DNA of 64,000 nucleotides from Ruminococcus sp. (lineage in GTDB: Bacteria; Bacillota; Clostridia; Oscillospirales; Ruminococcaceae), in the NCBI GenBank assembly GCA_014799805.1, contig JAAVHJ010000009.1, positions 1 to 64,000 of the forward strand, read 5' to 3'. Both the position numbers and the translations under genes were made by a program. The notes under the pieces were generated by a model. The model had not been told where the DNA came from. It saw only the letters and a program-made list of their open reading frames with translations, and ran no database searches. Positions 46,191-55,902 of this stretch are shown one piece after another. Position 1 is the first letter of the stretch. Every line of letters begins with the position of its first letter.

Positions 46191-46219
46191 TTGACTTTTT
46201 TTCAGATAAGCCTTATAAT
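46191..46219 (+). promoter_or_regulatory. Promoter of Nudix-HAD gene
   Basis: TTGACT (46191-46196), 17-bp spacer, TATAAT (46214-46219). Its position excludes an upstream start of the Nudix-HAD protein. Confidence 0.88.
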
Positions 46220-46250
46220 AAAAATAATTATCATTCAGGAGGAATTATTT

Positions 46251-47435
46251 ATGCCAGAATATCAAGATATTTATGATATCCATCGTAATTTGACAGGAAA
46301 AATTATCCAAAGAGGACAACCCCGAACAGACGGCGAATTTGTTTTAGTCGTACATTTGTTATTATTTGACCAACATGGTCGTTTTCTTGTGCAAAAACGT
46401 GTCGAACAAAAAGCAAGTTTTCCTGATATGTGGGATATTTCCACAGGTGGTATGGCACAAGCTGGCGATACCAGTCAATCAGCTGTAACAAGAGAAGCAC
46501 AAGAAGAATTAGGCATTATATTAGATTTTAGCAATACAGCTCCTATTTTTTCATTCAGAAGTCAAAATACGTTTGATGATTATTGGCTAGCTGAAATTAA
46601 TTCTGAAAATCTAAATTTCAAACTGCAATCTGAAGAAGTTGCTGAAATCCGTTGGATTACGGAACAGGAATGGCTGGAATTAATTGCCACACATCAAGTG
46701 ATTCCTTATAGTTTTCAGAATATGCTATTTGATTTATATAAAGCACATTTTTCAGGCACAAGAATATTTCCGTTTGGAAATCCCGAAATTATCAAAGGTG
46801 CAATTTTTGATATGGACGGTTTATTACTCGACACTGAAAAAATCTGTGATAAGACTTGGAATCAAGCTGGTGAACAATTTCATTTTACTGATATTGAACG
46901 TGCCAAAAAATCCTGTATTGGATTAAATGAAGCAAGTACAAGAGAGTTTTTTAAATCTAATTATCCAGATTTTGATTATGATGGATTCCGTGCTTTATCA
47001 AGAAAATTAACACAAGAAGCCCTTGCAGAAAAAATTCCTGTCAAACAAGGTGCAGAAGAAATTTTAATTATGCTGAAACAAAAACAGATTGCTTTGGCTG
47101 TTGCAAGTTCTACCCGTGAAGTTACTGTCAGAAATCAATTAGAACGTGCAGGACTTCTGCAATATTTTGATAAAATTATCACAGGTGACATGGTGCAGAA
47201 AGGCAAGCCTAATCCTGAAATTTTTACAAAAGCTTGTGAGGCATTGCAATTAGCTCCTGAAACCTGCATTGCATTTGAAGATTCTGTGAACGGCATTAGA
47301 AGTGCTTATAGAGCAAAAACTTTTCCTATTCACATTCCAGATTTGCACCCTGCAAATATGGAAACTTCTTCTATGAGTTGGAAAAAATTTTCTTCTCTTT
47401 TAGAAGCAAAAAATTATTTTATGAATATTTTATAA
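46251..47435 (+). CDS. Nudix hydrolase - HAD phosphatase fusion protein
   Basis: 394 residues from the ATG at 46251, with an AGGAGG RBS. Residues about 1-165 are a Nudix domain with the box at 67-89; the first Glu of the Gx5Ex7REUxEExGU signature is Asp, while REAQEELG is intact. Residues about 182-394 are a HAD subfamily I hydrolase of the beta-phosphoglucomutase type: nucleophile in 'FDMDGLLLDTE' (D187, D189), then 'VASSTRE', 'KGKPNPEIF', 'AFEDSVNGIRSA'. A single polypeptide that could remove a pyrophosphate and then a phosphate; substrate unknown. Confidence 0.92.
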   Translation: MPEYQDIYDIHRNLTGKIIQRGQPRTDGEFVLVVHLLLFDQHGRFLVQKRVEQKASFPDMWDISTGGMAQAGDTSQSAVTREAQEELGIILDFSNTAPIFSFRSQNTFDDYWLAEINSENLNFKLQSEEVAEIRWITEQEWLELIATHQVIPYSFQNMLFDLYKAHFSGTRIFPFGNPEIIKGAIFDMDGLLLDTEKICDKTWNQAGEQFHFTDIERAKKSCIGLNEASTREFFKSNYPDFDYDGFRALSRKLTQEALAEKIPVKQGAEEILIMLKQKQIALAVASSTREVTVRNQLERAGLLQYFDKIITGDMVQKGKPNPEIFTKACEALQLAPETCIAFEDSVNGIRSAYRAKTFPIHIPDLHPANMETSSMSWKKFSSLLEAKNYFMNIL

Positions 47436-47503
47436 ATTTATTTTGATATTTTCTATTTTTACAGAAAATTTTCCTATTGTTTTAATAAAAAAATTGAAAT
47501 CTA

Positions 47504-47532
47504 TTGACAAATTATATTTAAAATTATATAAT
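47504..47532 (+). promoter_or_regulatory. Consensus promoter of GH5 cellulase gene
   Basis: TTGACA (47504-47509), 17-bp spacer, TATAAT (47527-47532), 62 nt before the ATG. Confidence 0.93.
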
Positions 47533-47594
47533 TATACTAGGAATATTATATATTCATAAAAAAATTATGAAATTATTGTAAAGGAGAATTTTTT

Positions 47595-49490
47595 ATGAAG
47601 AAAAAAATGCCCAGCAGAATTTCTGCTGTTCTGGTTGCTTCACTCCTGCTGACAGGATTCAGTGCATTACCAGAAAAAAATAATTTAGATGTCAAAGCAG
47701 CTGAATTAACTGGACAAAGTGCATTTGATATTACTTCTCAAATGACAATCGGCTGGAATTTGGGAAATACATTGGATTGTGGAAATACAGGTCTCAAATC
47801 TACAACAGCTCCAGAAAAATTTGCCACAAAATGGGGCAATCCTGTTCCAACAAAAGAATTATTTGAAACAGTTCAAAATGCTGGATTTAATACCGTTCGT
47901 ATTCCAACAACTTGGTATGAACATCTTGAATATAATGAAGATGATGATTTTTATTATATCAATGATACTTGGATGGATTATGTACAACAAACAGTTGATT
48001 ATGCCTATGATTTAGGAATGTTTATTATTCTGAATGTTCACCATGAAGATTGGGTAAATGTCAGCGAATTCACAGACGAAAGTTTTACAATGGCTTCTAA
48101 AAAATTAAGTGATATTTGGAGTCAAGTTTCTGAAACATTTGCAGATTATGATCAGCATTTAATTTTTGAAGGCATGAATGAACCACGTCAGACTGGTTTA
48201 GGCAGTTCTGTGGAATGGGGTTCTGGTGATGACTATTCCAGAACTTATATTAATAATTTAAATGCTGTTTTTGTAAATACTATCAGAAATCAAGGTTCTT
48301 CTGCCAATGCAGAACGTTTATTAATGTTGCCTGATTATTGTGCATCTTCTGATTTTAATGCCATTCGGGCTGTAGAAATTCCAGAAAATGCTGGAAATGT
48401 TGCATTATCTGTACATGCGTATGCTCCATATTTCTTCACCATGGATTCTGGAGACTATGCAAATCACACGTTCCCTGGAGCAAGTGGCTATGGTGAAGAT
48501 TATGAAATGGCTTTGACAAATTTATTTAATGGCTTGAAATCTATTTCAGATGACAAGAATGTACCAATTATTCTTGGTGAATTCAGTGCATCTAATTTTG
48601 ATAATACAGATTCAAGAGTTGCATGGGCAAAAGATTATTTAACAAAAGCAAAAAATGCAGGTATTCCTTGTGTACTTTGGGATAATAATAATATTACAAA
48701 TACAGATGGCGAAGCACATGGCTATTTATATCGCTTAACAAATACTTGGTATGATGTTTCTGCACCAGTCATAGAAGCTATGATGAGTGTTTATGGTATT
48801 ACACCACAATTACCTGCATATGAGCCTTATATTGAACCAGAATTTAGCTGGGATTCCATTCCAGTGGGTGATGACTGGGTTACATTATTCCGCCCAGAAT
48901 CAGGAAAAGAATACAAAGCATGGGACAATGCATTTATTAACAATTGGCAAGATTATATTAATGAAAATTATGATATTGTTTTAGTATATCAATCTGCTTC
49001 AGAGCCATATTTAGTATTGCAAGGCGAAGGCACAAGTTGGAATCAAATCTATTCCACTAGTGGCAGTGACAATTTTATGATATCTTTTACATATGATGAT
49101 GTTTTGACTAGCATGGAACAGAATGGCACTAGTCTTGATGAAATGAAAAATTTCTATATCAGTGCGTCATCTGAATCTATGACAGCATATGGATTATTTG
49201 CCGTACCAAAAGAAAATCAAATTCCAGACCCAGATCCAGACCCAAATCCAGATCCAGACCCAGATCCAAATCCAGATCCAGATCCAGACCCAAATCCAGA
49301 TACTTTAAAAGGCGATTTAAATGCTGACAACGAAGTTTCTATATTAGATATTATAAAACTGCAAAAATATTTAATTTGCAAAGAATCCTTTGACAAAGCA
49401 ACTTGGGAAAAAGCAGATATGAACAATGACGAAATTGTAAATATTTATGATTTAGTATTACTTAAAAATGCTATTTTAAAAAATAAATAA
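47595..49490 (+). CDS. GH5 endoglucanase with CBM-like module and dockerin
   Basis: 631 residues. Signal peptide about 1-36; GH5 catalytic domain about 45-400 with 'GWNLGNTLD', 'LNVHHEDW', the acid/base in 'GMNEP' (E196) and the nucleophile in 'LGEF' (E329), so the active site is intact; the N-terminal pattern suits subfamily GH5_4. Then a beta-rich module of about 120 residues (about 417-538), probably a CBM; an Asp-Pro-Asn linker of about 30 residues; and a C-terminal dockerin (about 571-631). Cleaves beta-1,4-glucan or xyloglucan-like chains as a cellulosome enzyme (substrate inferred). RBS AAAGGAG. Confidence 0.94.
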   Translation: MKKKMPSRISAVLVASLLLTGFSALPEKNNLDVKAAELTGQSAFDITSQMTIGWNLGNTLDCGNTGLKSTTAPEKFATKWGNPVPTKELFETVQNAGFNTVRIPTTWYEHLEYNEDDDFYYINDTWMDYVQQTVDYAYDLGMFIILNVHHEDWVNVSEFTDESFTMASKKLSDIWSQVSETFADYDQHLIFEGMNEPRQTGLGSSVEWGSGDDYSRTYINNLNAVFVNTIRNQGSSANAERLLMLPDYCASSDFNAIRAVEIPENAGNVALSVHAYAPYFFTMDSGDYANHTFPGASGYGEDYEMALTNLFNGLKSISDDKNVPIILGEFSASNFDNTDSRVAWAKDYLTKAKNAGIPCVLWDNNNITNTDGEAHGYLYRLTNTWYDVSAPVIEAMMSVYGITPQLPAYEPYIEPEFSWDSIPVGDDWVTLFRPESGKEYKAWDNAFINNWQDYINENYDIVLVYQSASEPYLVLQGEGTSWNQIYSTSGSDNFMISFTYDDVLTSMEQNGTSLDEMKNFYISASSESMTAYGLFAVPKENQIPDPDPDPNPDPDPDPNPDPDPDPNPDTLKGDLNADNEVSILDIIKLQKYLICKESFDKATWEKADMNNDEIVNIYDLVLLKNAILKNK

Positions 49491-49499
49491 TTCTTATAA

Positions 49500-49530
49500 A
49501 AAACTGCCCGTTTTACTAACAGGCAGTTTT
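49500..49530. terminator. Terminator between GH5 and MATE genes
   Basis: 9-bp stem (49500-49508 with 49522-49530) extended by an interrupted inner stem, A-run before and T-run after; ends one base before the MATE stop, so it serves both directions. Confidence 0.9.
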
Positions 49531-50883
49531 TCAATTTTGCTGTTCTTGCTGATTCGTTAAATTTGTCACCCAATGATATTTTATATAATGCTTGTAAACT
49601 GCAGGAATTTTTACAAATTCGTCAAGTGTTAAAATAAATGCAACAGCGATAACTGGCAAACGCAATACAAATGCACCAAGCATTCCCAATGGTACAACGA
49701 CTGCCCATAATGTAATAATATCACAAATCATGCCAAATTTTGTATCACCTCCACAAGCAAAAATACCACCTATGACAGTCGAATTTAATGAATTGCCAAT
49801 AATATAATAACTTGCCATGAAAAGCATATATTTTAAATATACCTGTGCTTGTGGATTCAGAGCCGTAATTTTAAGTATCAAGGGCGTTAAAGCTAAAATT
49901 ACTAAGCCTGAACCTATGCCAATCCAAATAGAACATCTGACAAAACTGCCCCCTGCTTTTTTAGCTTGTTCTAATTCATTTCTGCCAAGCATGCCACCAA
50001 GAATAATAGCAACCCCTGCAGCAATTCCCCAACAAAGACTTGCAATCATACTGCGAATAATACTTGCAATTGAATTTGCCGCCGTGGCATCTGTTCCCAA
50101 ATGTCCCATAATCACAGAATACATCGTAACACCGCCACCCCAGCCAAGTTGATTTAATAACAACGGCGCTGTATATTTCCAGTAATCTCTATGCAGTTCT
50201 GAATTTGTAAAATAAAACATTTTTTTTAAATTTAATTTCGGACATTTGCCTTGTAATATAACAAATAACACTAATACAACTTGAAAAATACTTGCGAATA
50301 CCGTTGCCAATGCCGCACCTTTAATGCCCATATTTATACCAAAAATAAAACAAGCATTTAATATAATATTTAATATGACACCAACAGACCCAATAAGCGA
50401 ACTTAACCCAGCTTTGTCACAAATTTTCATAATCCCAAAATAGGCCTGTAAAAATCCAGTTAATACATACGACAATGAAACTGTTTTAAGATAATCTGCC
50501 CCTAACTGTATTAAATAATTATCTGAAGTAAAAATTTTCATAATTTTTTCTGGTATAAAACAAGTACATAAACTAAAAATTAATCCAATTAAAAACGAAT
50601 ATCGCATAGTAATTGCAAGAATTTCATCTACAGCATGCTTATTATTTCTGCCCCAGTACTGCGAAGCAAGCACATTACAACCAGAAACAAAAGCCGTATA
50701 AAATAAACTGCATACAAACATCACCTGTCCTGCCAGTGAAGAAGCAGACAAAGAATCTTGATCTAAAAATCCGAGCATAAACGCATCAGACGCTGAAACA
50801 AGCGATAACATTAAATTTTGAAATGCAATAGGCAAGACAATTTTAAATAATTTTTGATATAGTTCTTTTTTTTCAGTTTTCAT
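49531..50883 (-). CDS. MATE family efflux transporter
   Basis: 450 residues from the ATG at 50883, which has AAAGGA upstream; the longer frame begins in the rplQ terminator. Twelve predicted membrane helices in two related halves; 'PIAFQNLMLSLVSASDAFMLGFL' and 'QYWGRNNKHAVDEI' are typical of MatE. Exports cationic drugs or metabolites by Na+/H+ antiport; substrate unknown. It follows rplQ after a terminator, with no good promoter in the 64-nt gap, so weak read-through is possible. Confidence 0.93.
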   Translation of the reverse strand: MKTEKKELYQKLFKIVLPIAFQNLMLSLVSASDAFMLGFLDQDSLSASSLAGQVMFVCSLFYTAFVSGCNVLASQYWGRNNKHAVDEILAITMRYSFLIGLIFSLCTCFIPEKIMKIFTSDNYLIQLGADYLKTVSLSYVLTGFLQAYFGIMKICDKAGLSSLIGSVGVILNIILNACFIFGINMGIKGAALATVFASIFQVVLVLFVILQGKCPKLNLKKMFYFTNSELHRDYWKYTAPLLLNQLGWGGGVTMYSVIMGHLGTDATAANSIASIIRSMIASLCWGIAAGVAIILGGMLGRNELEQAKKAGGSFVRCSIWIGIGSGLVILALTPLILKITALNPQAQVYLKYMLFMASYYIIGNSLNSTVIGGIFACGGDTKFGMICDIITLWAVVVPLGMLGAFVLRLPVIAVAFILTLDEFVKIPAVYKHYIKYHWVTNLTNQQEQQN

Positions 50884-50905
50884 AATATTTCCTTTCATAA
50901 TAAAA

Positions 50906-50933
50906 ACTGCATGACACAAGCCATGCAGTTTAT
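50906..50933 (-). terminator. Terminator after rplQ
   Basis: 10-bp perfect stem (50906-50915 with 50924-50933), 8-nt loop, weak T-rich tract on the minus strand; ends the ribosomal protein operon. Confidence 0.78.
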
Positions 50934-50947
50934 TTATTTTCTAAAAC

Positions 50948-51292
50948 TTAATCAACTAATTTAATAATTGCCATTTCTGCGGCATCACCACGGCGAGGAC
51001 CAGTTTTAATAATCTGTGTATAACCGCCCTTGCGTTCCGCATATTTTGGAGAAATTTCATCAAAAAGCTTTTTCGCTACAGCTTCTTTTGTAATATAAGC
51101 ATATACCTGACGCTTGCTGTGCAAGTCAGTATTTTTGCCCAGTGTAATCATTTTTTCAGCAACACTGCGAACTTCTTTTGCTCTTGTAACGGTTGTTTCT
51201 ACCTGTCCATTTTCCAACAGAAACGTCACCATTGCTCTGAGCATAGCGGTTCTGTGTGCAGTTGTTCTGCCCAGTTTTCTGCTACCTGGCAT
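50948..51292 (-). CDS. rplQ: Ribosomal protein L17
   Basis: 114 residues, full length: '[24 protein letters not shown]', '[21 protein letters not shown]', '[27 protein letters not shown]'. Large-subunit protein; last gene of the alpha part of the operon. Confidence 0.97.
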   Translation of the reverse strand: MPGSRKLGRTTAHRTAMLRAMVTFLLENGQVETTVTRAKEVRSVAEKMITLGKNTDLHSKRQVYAYITKEAVAKKLFDEISPKYAERKGGYTQIIKTGPRRGDAAEMAIIKLVD

Positions 51293-51346
51293 TATTCTTC
51301 AACTCCTTTTCGCATATCTTAAAATCTGTCAGATACACTCTTGCAA

Positions 51347-52303
51347 TCAATCTTCTTCAGACGACAAATCAAAACCCAAAGATTGCAATTTTTCTTTGAC
51401 TTCATCAAAAGACTTTTTACCAAGATTACGTACTTTCATCATTTCTTCCTCGGACTTGTTAATTAAATCATCCACTGTATTAATGCCAGCACGTTTCAGA
51501 CAATTAAACGAACGCACTGACAAGTCAAGTTCCTCAATGGTCATCTCAAGGATTTTTTCCTTGCCTTTATCATCTTTTTCAACAAGAACCTCAGGAATAC
51601 ATGTTTCGTCAGATAAATCCACAAACAATTTCAGATGCTCGTTGAGGAGATTGGCTGCCTGTGACAAAGCTTCTTTTGCGGAAATCGTGCCATCCGTCCA
51701 GACTTCCATTGTCAGCTTGTCATAGTCGGTGACCTGTCCGAGACGTGTGTTCTCCACGGTATAGTTCACCTTTAAAACAGGAGTATAAATGCTGTCTACG
51801 GCAATTACATCAATTGGCATATCTGTAATCTGTTGCTTATTGCGTTCCGCAGATACATAACCTCTACCCTTATCAATTGTAATTTCCATGTGAAGCTTTG
51901 CATCTTTTCCAAGTGTTGCAATATGCATGCCTGGGTTTAAAATTACAACTTCGGAATCTGCATCAATATCATTCGCAGTAACTTCGCATTCACCTTCCGC
52001 ATCAATTAAAAGCGTTTTAGGACCTTCTCCATAAAGTTTCGCAGTCAGTCCTTTCAGGCTTAGAATAATTTCTGTCACATCTTCTTTGACACCTGGAATT
52101 GTGGAAAGCTCATGATGCACCCCATCAATTTTGACAAAATTAACTGCCACACCAGGAATAGAAGAAAGCAGAACACGTCTGAGGCTGTTGCCAAGGGTTG
52201 TGCCGTAGCCACGTTCCAACGGTGACAGGACGAACTTGCCATATTTTCCGTCCGGTTTTAAATCTTCGGGAACAATTTCAGGCTTTTCAATTCTTTCAAG
52301 CAT
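51347..52303 (-). CDS. rpoA: RNA polymerase alpha subunit
   Basis: 318 residues from the ATG at 52303 directly after GGAGGGTTTAT. N-terminal assembly domain ('[20 protein letters not shown]', '[10 protein letters not shown]'), and an alpha-CTD from about 245 ('[23 protein letters not shown]', '[14 protein letters not shown]') for DNA and activator contacts. The open frame upstream of this ATG covers an intergenic repeat and is not coding. Confidence 0.98.
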   Translation of the reverse strand: MLERIEKPEIVPEDLKPDGKYGKFVLSPLERGYGTTLGNSLRRVLLSSIPGVAVNFVKIDGVHHELSTIPGVKEDVTEIILSLKGLTAKLYGEGPKTLLIDAEGECEVTANDIDADSEVVILNPGMHIATLGKDAKLHMEITIDKGRGYVSAERNKQQITDMPIDVIAVDSIYTPVLKVNYTVENTRLGQVTDYDKLTMEVWTDGTISAKEALSQAANLLNEHLKLFVDLSDETCIPEVLVEKDDKGKEKILEMTIEELDLSVRSFNCLKRAGINTVDDLINKSEEEMMKVRNLGKKSFDEVKEKLQSLGFDLSSEED

Positions 52304-52327
52304 ATAAACCCTCCTATTTCGTAATTC

Positions 52328-52391
52328 GTAATTACTTGTATTTCTAAATCGTGAATCGTCAATCAAATCGAAAGCGTCCGCAAGCAATTAC
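52328..52391. repeat. Inverted-repeat element between rpsD and rpoA
   Basis: The 91-nt gap holds an 11-bp inverted repeat with one mismatch (52328-52338 and 52381-52391) enclosing about 42 nt made of short direct repeats of ACGATT and GATT type, plus GTAATTC/GTAATTA repeats just outside. Looks like a small dispersed repeat or MITE remnant; no other copy in the window. Confidence 0.6.
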
Positions 52392-52394
52392 CTA

Positions 52395-53012
52395 TTACTT
52401 GGAGTACAGCTCGACAATCAGGTGTGTTTCTGCTTCGTAGTCAATATCCGAAGGATTCGGAAGTCTGGTGACTGTTGCGGAGAAATGATCTTTACTGGAT
52501 TCTAACCAAAGCGGAACCGTTCTGCCACCTGTTTTTTCTAAAATACCAGCAGTCTGGTCATTGCCTTTGAACAATGCACTTGTTCTGCTATTTTCGCCCA
52601 GTGCAATTTCATCACCAATCGCCACACGATAAGACGGAATATCTACTTTTTTGCCATTTACAGTAAAATGACCATGTGTTACTAACTGTCTTGCTTCATG
52701 TCTGGTAGACGCAAGACCCATACGGAATGCAACGTTATCTAATCTGGATTCCAGAATAGTAATTAAATTATCACCGGCTTTGCCTTCCATTTTTTCAGCC
52801 AGTTCAAAATAATGACGGAATGGTTTTTCCATTACACCATAAATAAATTTCAATTTCTGCTTTTCTTTCAGCTGAGTGCCATATTCAGAAATTTTCTTAC
52901 GACTAGGACCAGCCTTTTCAAAACGACTGGATTTTTTATCAATGCCCATAACAGCTGGACTAATGCCCAGATATCTGCATCTTTTCAGAATTGGGTCTTT
53001 ATTAACAGCCAT
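52395..53012 (-). CDS. rpsD: Ribosomal protein S4
   Basis: 205 residues: S4 N-terminal domain and S4 RNA-binding fold ('ESRLDNVAFRMGLASTRHEARQLVTHGHFTVNGKKVDIPSYRV'). No N-terminal zinc-binding Cys cluster is visible, so it is of the C- (zinc-free) type. It initiates 30S assembly and in other bacteria represses its own operon. Confidence 0.97.
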   Translation of the reverse strand: MAVNKDPILKRCRYLGISPAVMGIDKKSSRFEKAGPSRKKISEYGTQLKEKQKLKFIYGVMEKPFRHYFELAEKMEGKAGDNLITILESRLDNVAFRMGLASTRHEARQLVTHGHFTVNGKKVDIPSYRVAIGDEIALGENSRTSALFKGNDQTAGILEKTGGRTVPLWLESSKDHFSATVTRLPNPSDIDYEAETHLIVELYSK

Positions 53013-53033
53013 GTAAAACTACCTCCTCTGCTA

Positions 53034-53435
53034 TTAGACACGTCTTCTCTTAGGCGGACGGCAACCATTATGCGGAATTGGAGTTACGTCTTTAATCATG
53101 CGTACTTCCAGACCGACAGTCTGCAATGCACGGATTGCAGCTTCACGACCACTTCCTGGACCTTTGACATATACTTCGACAGTCTTAAGACCATGTTCCA
53201 TTGCAGCCTTTGCAGCCGTTTCCGCAGCAGTCTGTGCTGCAAACGGTGTAGATTTTCTGGAACCACGGAAACCCAGTTCACCTGCACTTGCCCATGAAAT
53301 CGTATTGCCCTGTGTGTCAGAGATTGTCACGATTGTATTATTAAACGTAGACTGAATATGCACAGCACCGCTCTCAATATTCTTACGCTCTCTGCGACGG
53401 CGTATCGTGGTTACTTTTTTACCATTCTTTGCCAA
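53034..53435 (-). CDS. rpsK: Ribosomal protein S11
   Basis: 133 residues: '[30 protein letters not shown]', '[21 protein letters not shown]', '[16 protein letters not shown]'. 30S platform protein; tight spacing with rpsM and rpsD. Confidence 0.98.
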   Translation of the reverse strand: MAKNGKKVTTIRRRRERKNIESGAVHIQSTFNNTIVTISDTQGNTISWASAGELGFRGSRKSTPFAAQTAAETAAKAAMEHGLKTVEVYVKGPGSGREAAIRALQTVGLEVRMIKDVTPIPHNGCRPPKRRRV

Positions 53436-53454
53436 AAGAACTCGCCCTCCTTAA

Positions 53455-53823
53455 TTATTTCTTCTTATTCGCAATCGTCTTAACTGGACCTTTGCGTGTT
53501 CTAGCATTTGTCTTTGTACGCTGACCTCTTACTGGCAGACCTTTTCTATGACGAACGCCTCTGTAGCAACCGATTTCAATCAATCTCTTGATATTTAAAG
53601 CTACTTCACGGCGAAGGTCGCCTTCTACTGTCAAATTTGCGTCGATATAATCACGCAATTTTGCAACGTCTTTTTCTGTCAAATCTTTTACTCTGGTATC
53701 TGGATTAATGCCAGTATCTGCCAGAATCTTGCTTGCAGTGGGACGTCCGATGCCATAAATATAAGTCAGACCGATTTCCACTCTTTTTTCCTTTGGCAGG
53801 TCAACACCTGAAATTCTTGCCAT
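53455..53823 (-). CDS. rpsM: Ribosomal protein S13
   Basis: 122 residues: '[25 protein letters not shown]', '[29 protein letters not shown]'. 30S head protein contacting tRNA and 50S. Confidence 0.98.
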   Translation of the reverse strand: MARISGVDLPKEKRVEIGLTYIYGIGRPTASKILADTGINPDTRVKDLTEKDVAKLRDYIDANLTVEGDLRREVALNIKRLIEIGCYRGVRHRKGLPVRGQRTKTNARTRKGPVKTIANKKK

Positions 53824-53854
53824 TTACGAATTACACCTCCAATGCTGTTAGGGC

Positions 53855-53995
<141 letters not shown>

Positions 53996-54005
53996 TTACT
54001 TGGCT

Positions 54006-54230
54006 TTACTTAGCTCTCCATGTGATACGGCCTTTTGTCAAATCATAAGGCGACATTTCAATTTTTACTTTATCACCTGGAACAATACGAATATAATTCA
54101 TTCGTAATTTACCGGACACATGCGCCAAAATGACATGCTTATTGGGAAGCTCCACACGAAAATTTGCATTTGGGAGTGCTTCCAGCACGACACCTTCAAT
54201 TTCAATCAAATCTTCTTTCGACAAATTCAT
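54006..54230 (-). CDS. infA: Translation initiation factor IF-1
   Basis: 74 residues, an OB fold: '[45 protein letters not shown]', '[12 protein letters not shown]'. Start ATG sits in an AAGGAGGAGAATG context inside the 3' end of the KOW gene (29-nt overlap). Confidence 0.97.
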   Translation of the reverse strand: MNLSKEDLIEIEGVVLEALPNANFRVELPNKHVILAHVSGKLRMNYIRIVPGDKVKIEMSPYDLTKGRITWRAK

Positions 54231-54486
54231 TCTCCTCCTTGTGGCTGTTGCTATCCTGATACTGCCGTAGCCTATAACGTAATGCCCTGTTTGTCATGCC
54301 GTTCAAATCTAATATCACACCAGTTGCACGAACATGTTTTTTATTTTTCCGTTTCGGCTGTTCCAGTGTTCTGTGCTTGCCATCTGCCAAATATACAAAA
54401 TTTTTATCTAATTTTATAATACTATAAAAATTATCTTGTTCTTTTCCGGCAATTGCACGTACAATCATACCAATCTGTAACTGCAT
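54202..54486 (-). CDS. KOW-domain RNA-binding protein
   Basis: 94 residues. N-terminal KOW/SH3-like motif ('[48 protein letters not shown]'), followed by a basic and Gln/Asn-rich helix. Similar small KOW proteins lie between map and infA in many Clostridia; a ribosome-linked role is inferred from this position. 7 nt after map. Confidence 0.85.
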   Translation of the reverse strand: MQLQIGMIVRAIAGKEQDNFYSIIKLDKNFVYLADGKHRTLEQPKRKNKKHVRATGVILDLNGMTNRALRYRLRQYQDSNSHKEENEFVERRFD

Positions 54487-54493
54487 ATTTCTT

Positions 54494-55252
54494 TTACTCA
54501 GGGTCTGTTAAAATAACAGGTCCATTTTGCGTAATTGCAATTGCATGTTCAAAATGTGCGGACAAACTGCCACTCTTAGTACGAACAGTCCAACCATCTT
54601 TGCAAACACGGATTGCATCACCTTTTGCATTAATCATTGGTTCAATGCAAATACACATACCTGCCTGAAGACGAACGCCTTTTCTGCCTGCCTGTATATA
54701 ATTCGGCACTTCTGGAGATTCATGCAAATCTCTTCCAATACCATGACCGCAATATTCACGAACAATGCCGTAACCACGGGACGCACAGTAATTTTCAACT
54801 GCACCAGAAATTTCATATAATCTTGCACCAACCACGGCTTTGGCAATTCCCTCATAAAGAGAAGCCTTTGTTACATCTAAAAGCTGTTGTGCTTCTTCGG
54901 AAATTTTGCCAACAGGAAACGTTGCACAGGTATCACCATGGAAGCCATTAATATACGCACCAACATCAATGCTGACAATATCACCTGATTTTAATTTTCT
55001 CGAACCAGGAATGCCATGAATGACTTCTTCATTGACAGAAACACAGGCACTGCCAGGGAAACCGCCATAACCCAAAAAAGAAGGTACTGCATTTTGACTG
55101 ATAATATAATCATGCACAATTTTGTCAACATCTTTTGTTGTCATGCCAGCTTCAAGAGATTGTCCGGCGAGCTGTAAAGCTCTACCGGCAATTCTCCCAG
55201 CAATTCGCATTTTTTCTAAATCTGTCTTAGATTTAATTGTAATACTGCTCAT
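54494..55252 (-). CDS. map: Methionine aminopeptidase type I
   Basis: 252 residues. Removes the initiator Met. Metal ligands lie in the family contexts 'VSIDVGAYINGFHGDTCATF', 'GHGIGRDLHESPEVPN' and 'ICIEPMINAKG', 'HFEHAIAIT'. Overlaps adk by 4 nt. Confidence 0.97.
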   Translation of the reverse strand: MSSITIKSKTDLEKMRIAGRIAGRALQLAGQSLEAGMTTKDVDKIVHDYIISQNAVPSFLGYGGFPGSACVSVNEEVIHGIPGSRKLKSGDIVSIDVGAYINGFHGDTCATFPVGKISEEAQQLLDVTKASLYEGIAKAVVGARLYEISGAVENYCASRGYGIVREYCGHGIGRDLHESPEVPNYIQAGRKGVRLQAGMCICIEPMINAKGDAIRVCKDGWTVRTKSGSLSAHFEHAIAITQNGPVILTDPE

Positions 55253-55890
55253 TCAGTTTCAGCCCCCACTGCTTTGAGTGTCAGCTTTTTTGTATCGGCA
55301 ACTTCTTCCTGTCCAATCACAGTTTCCAGTTTGCCTTGCTTTTCATAATAAGCCTTAATTGGCTCTGTTTCTTTATGATATGTTTCCAGACGTGAAATCA
55401 CGGTTTCGGGTTGGTCATCTTTACGAATCACAGTATTCGCACCGCACTTGTCACACACGCCTTCTGTTTTAGAGGGCTTGTATTGCACATGATAAGATGC
55501 ACCGCAACCTTCACATACTCTTCTGCCAGAAACACGTTCTTTAATGACTTCATCAGGCACGAAAATTTCTACAACTTTGTCAATTCTGACACCCATTGTA
55601 TCTAATGCCTCTGCCTGTGGAACAGTTCTCGGAAAACCGTCCAGAATAAAACCATTCTGAGCATCTTCCTGAGCAATTCTGTCTTTCAGAATACCAATTA
55701 CAATATCATCTGAAACCAGACCGCCAGCTTCCATAACTGCCTTTGCTTTAAGACCATATTCTGTGCCGTTCTTCACAGCTTCACGAAGCATATTTCCAGT
55801 AGAAATCTGTGGAATATTTAATGCTTCTGAAATAGCCTCTGCCTGTGTGCCTTTTCCTGCACCAGGAGCCCCGAGTAAAATCAGATTCAT
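55249..55890 (-). CDS. adk: Adenylate kinase, zinc-LID type
   Basis: 213 residues. P-loop 'GAPGAGKGTQA', NMP-binding 'ISTGNMLREAV', 'ILDGFPRTVPQAEAL', and a long LID with Cys-x2-Cys...Cys-x2-Cys ('CEGCGASYH', 'CDKCGA') that binds zinc. Between secY and map, the usual Firmicute order. Confidence 0.98.
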   Translation of the reverse strand: MNLILLGAPGAGKGTQAEAISEALNIPQISTGNMLREAVKNGTEYGLKAKAVMEAGGLVSDDIVIGILKDRIAQEDAQNGFILDGFPRTVPQAEALDTMGVRIDKVVEIFVPDEVIKERVSGRRVCEGCGASYHVQYKPSKTEGVCDKCGANTVIRKDDQPETVISRLETYHKETEPIKAYYEKQGKLETVIGQEEVADTKKLTLKAVGAETE

Positions 55891-55902
55891 AATTTGCCCT
55901 CC

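Noticed and set aside
52304..52387. Upstream extension of RpoA by 28 codons
   Set aside because: The region is an intergenic repeat; GGAGGG before the ATG at 52303 gives the usual alpha N-terminus.
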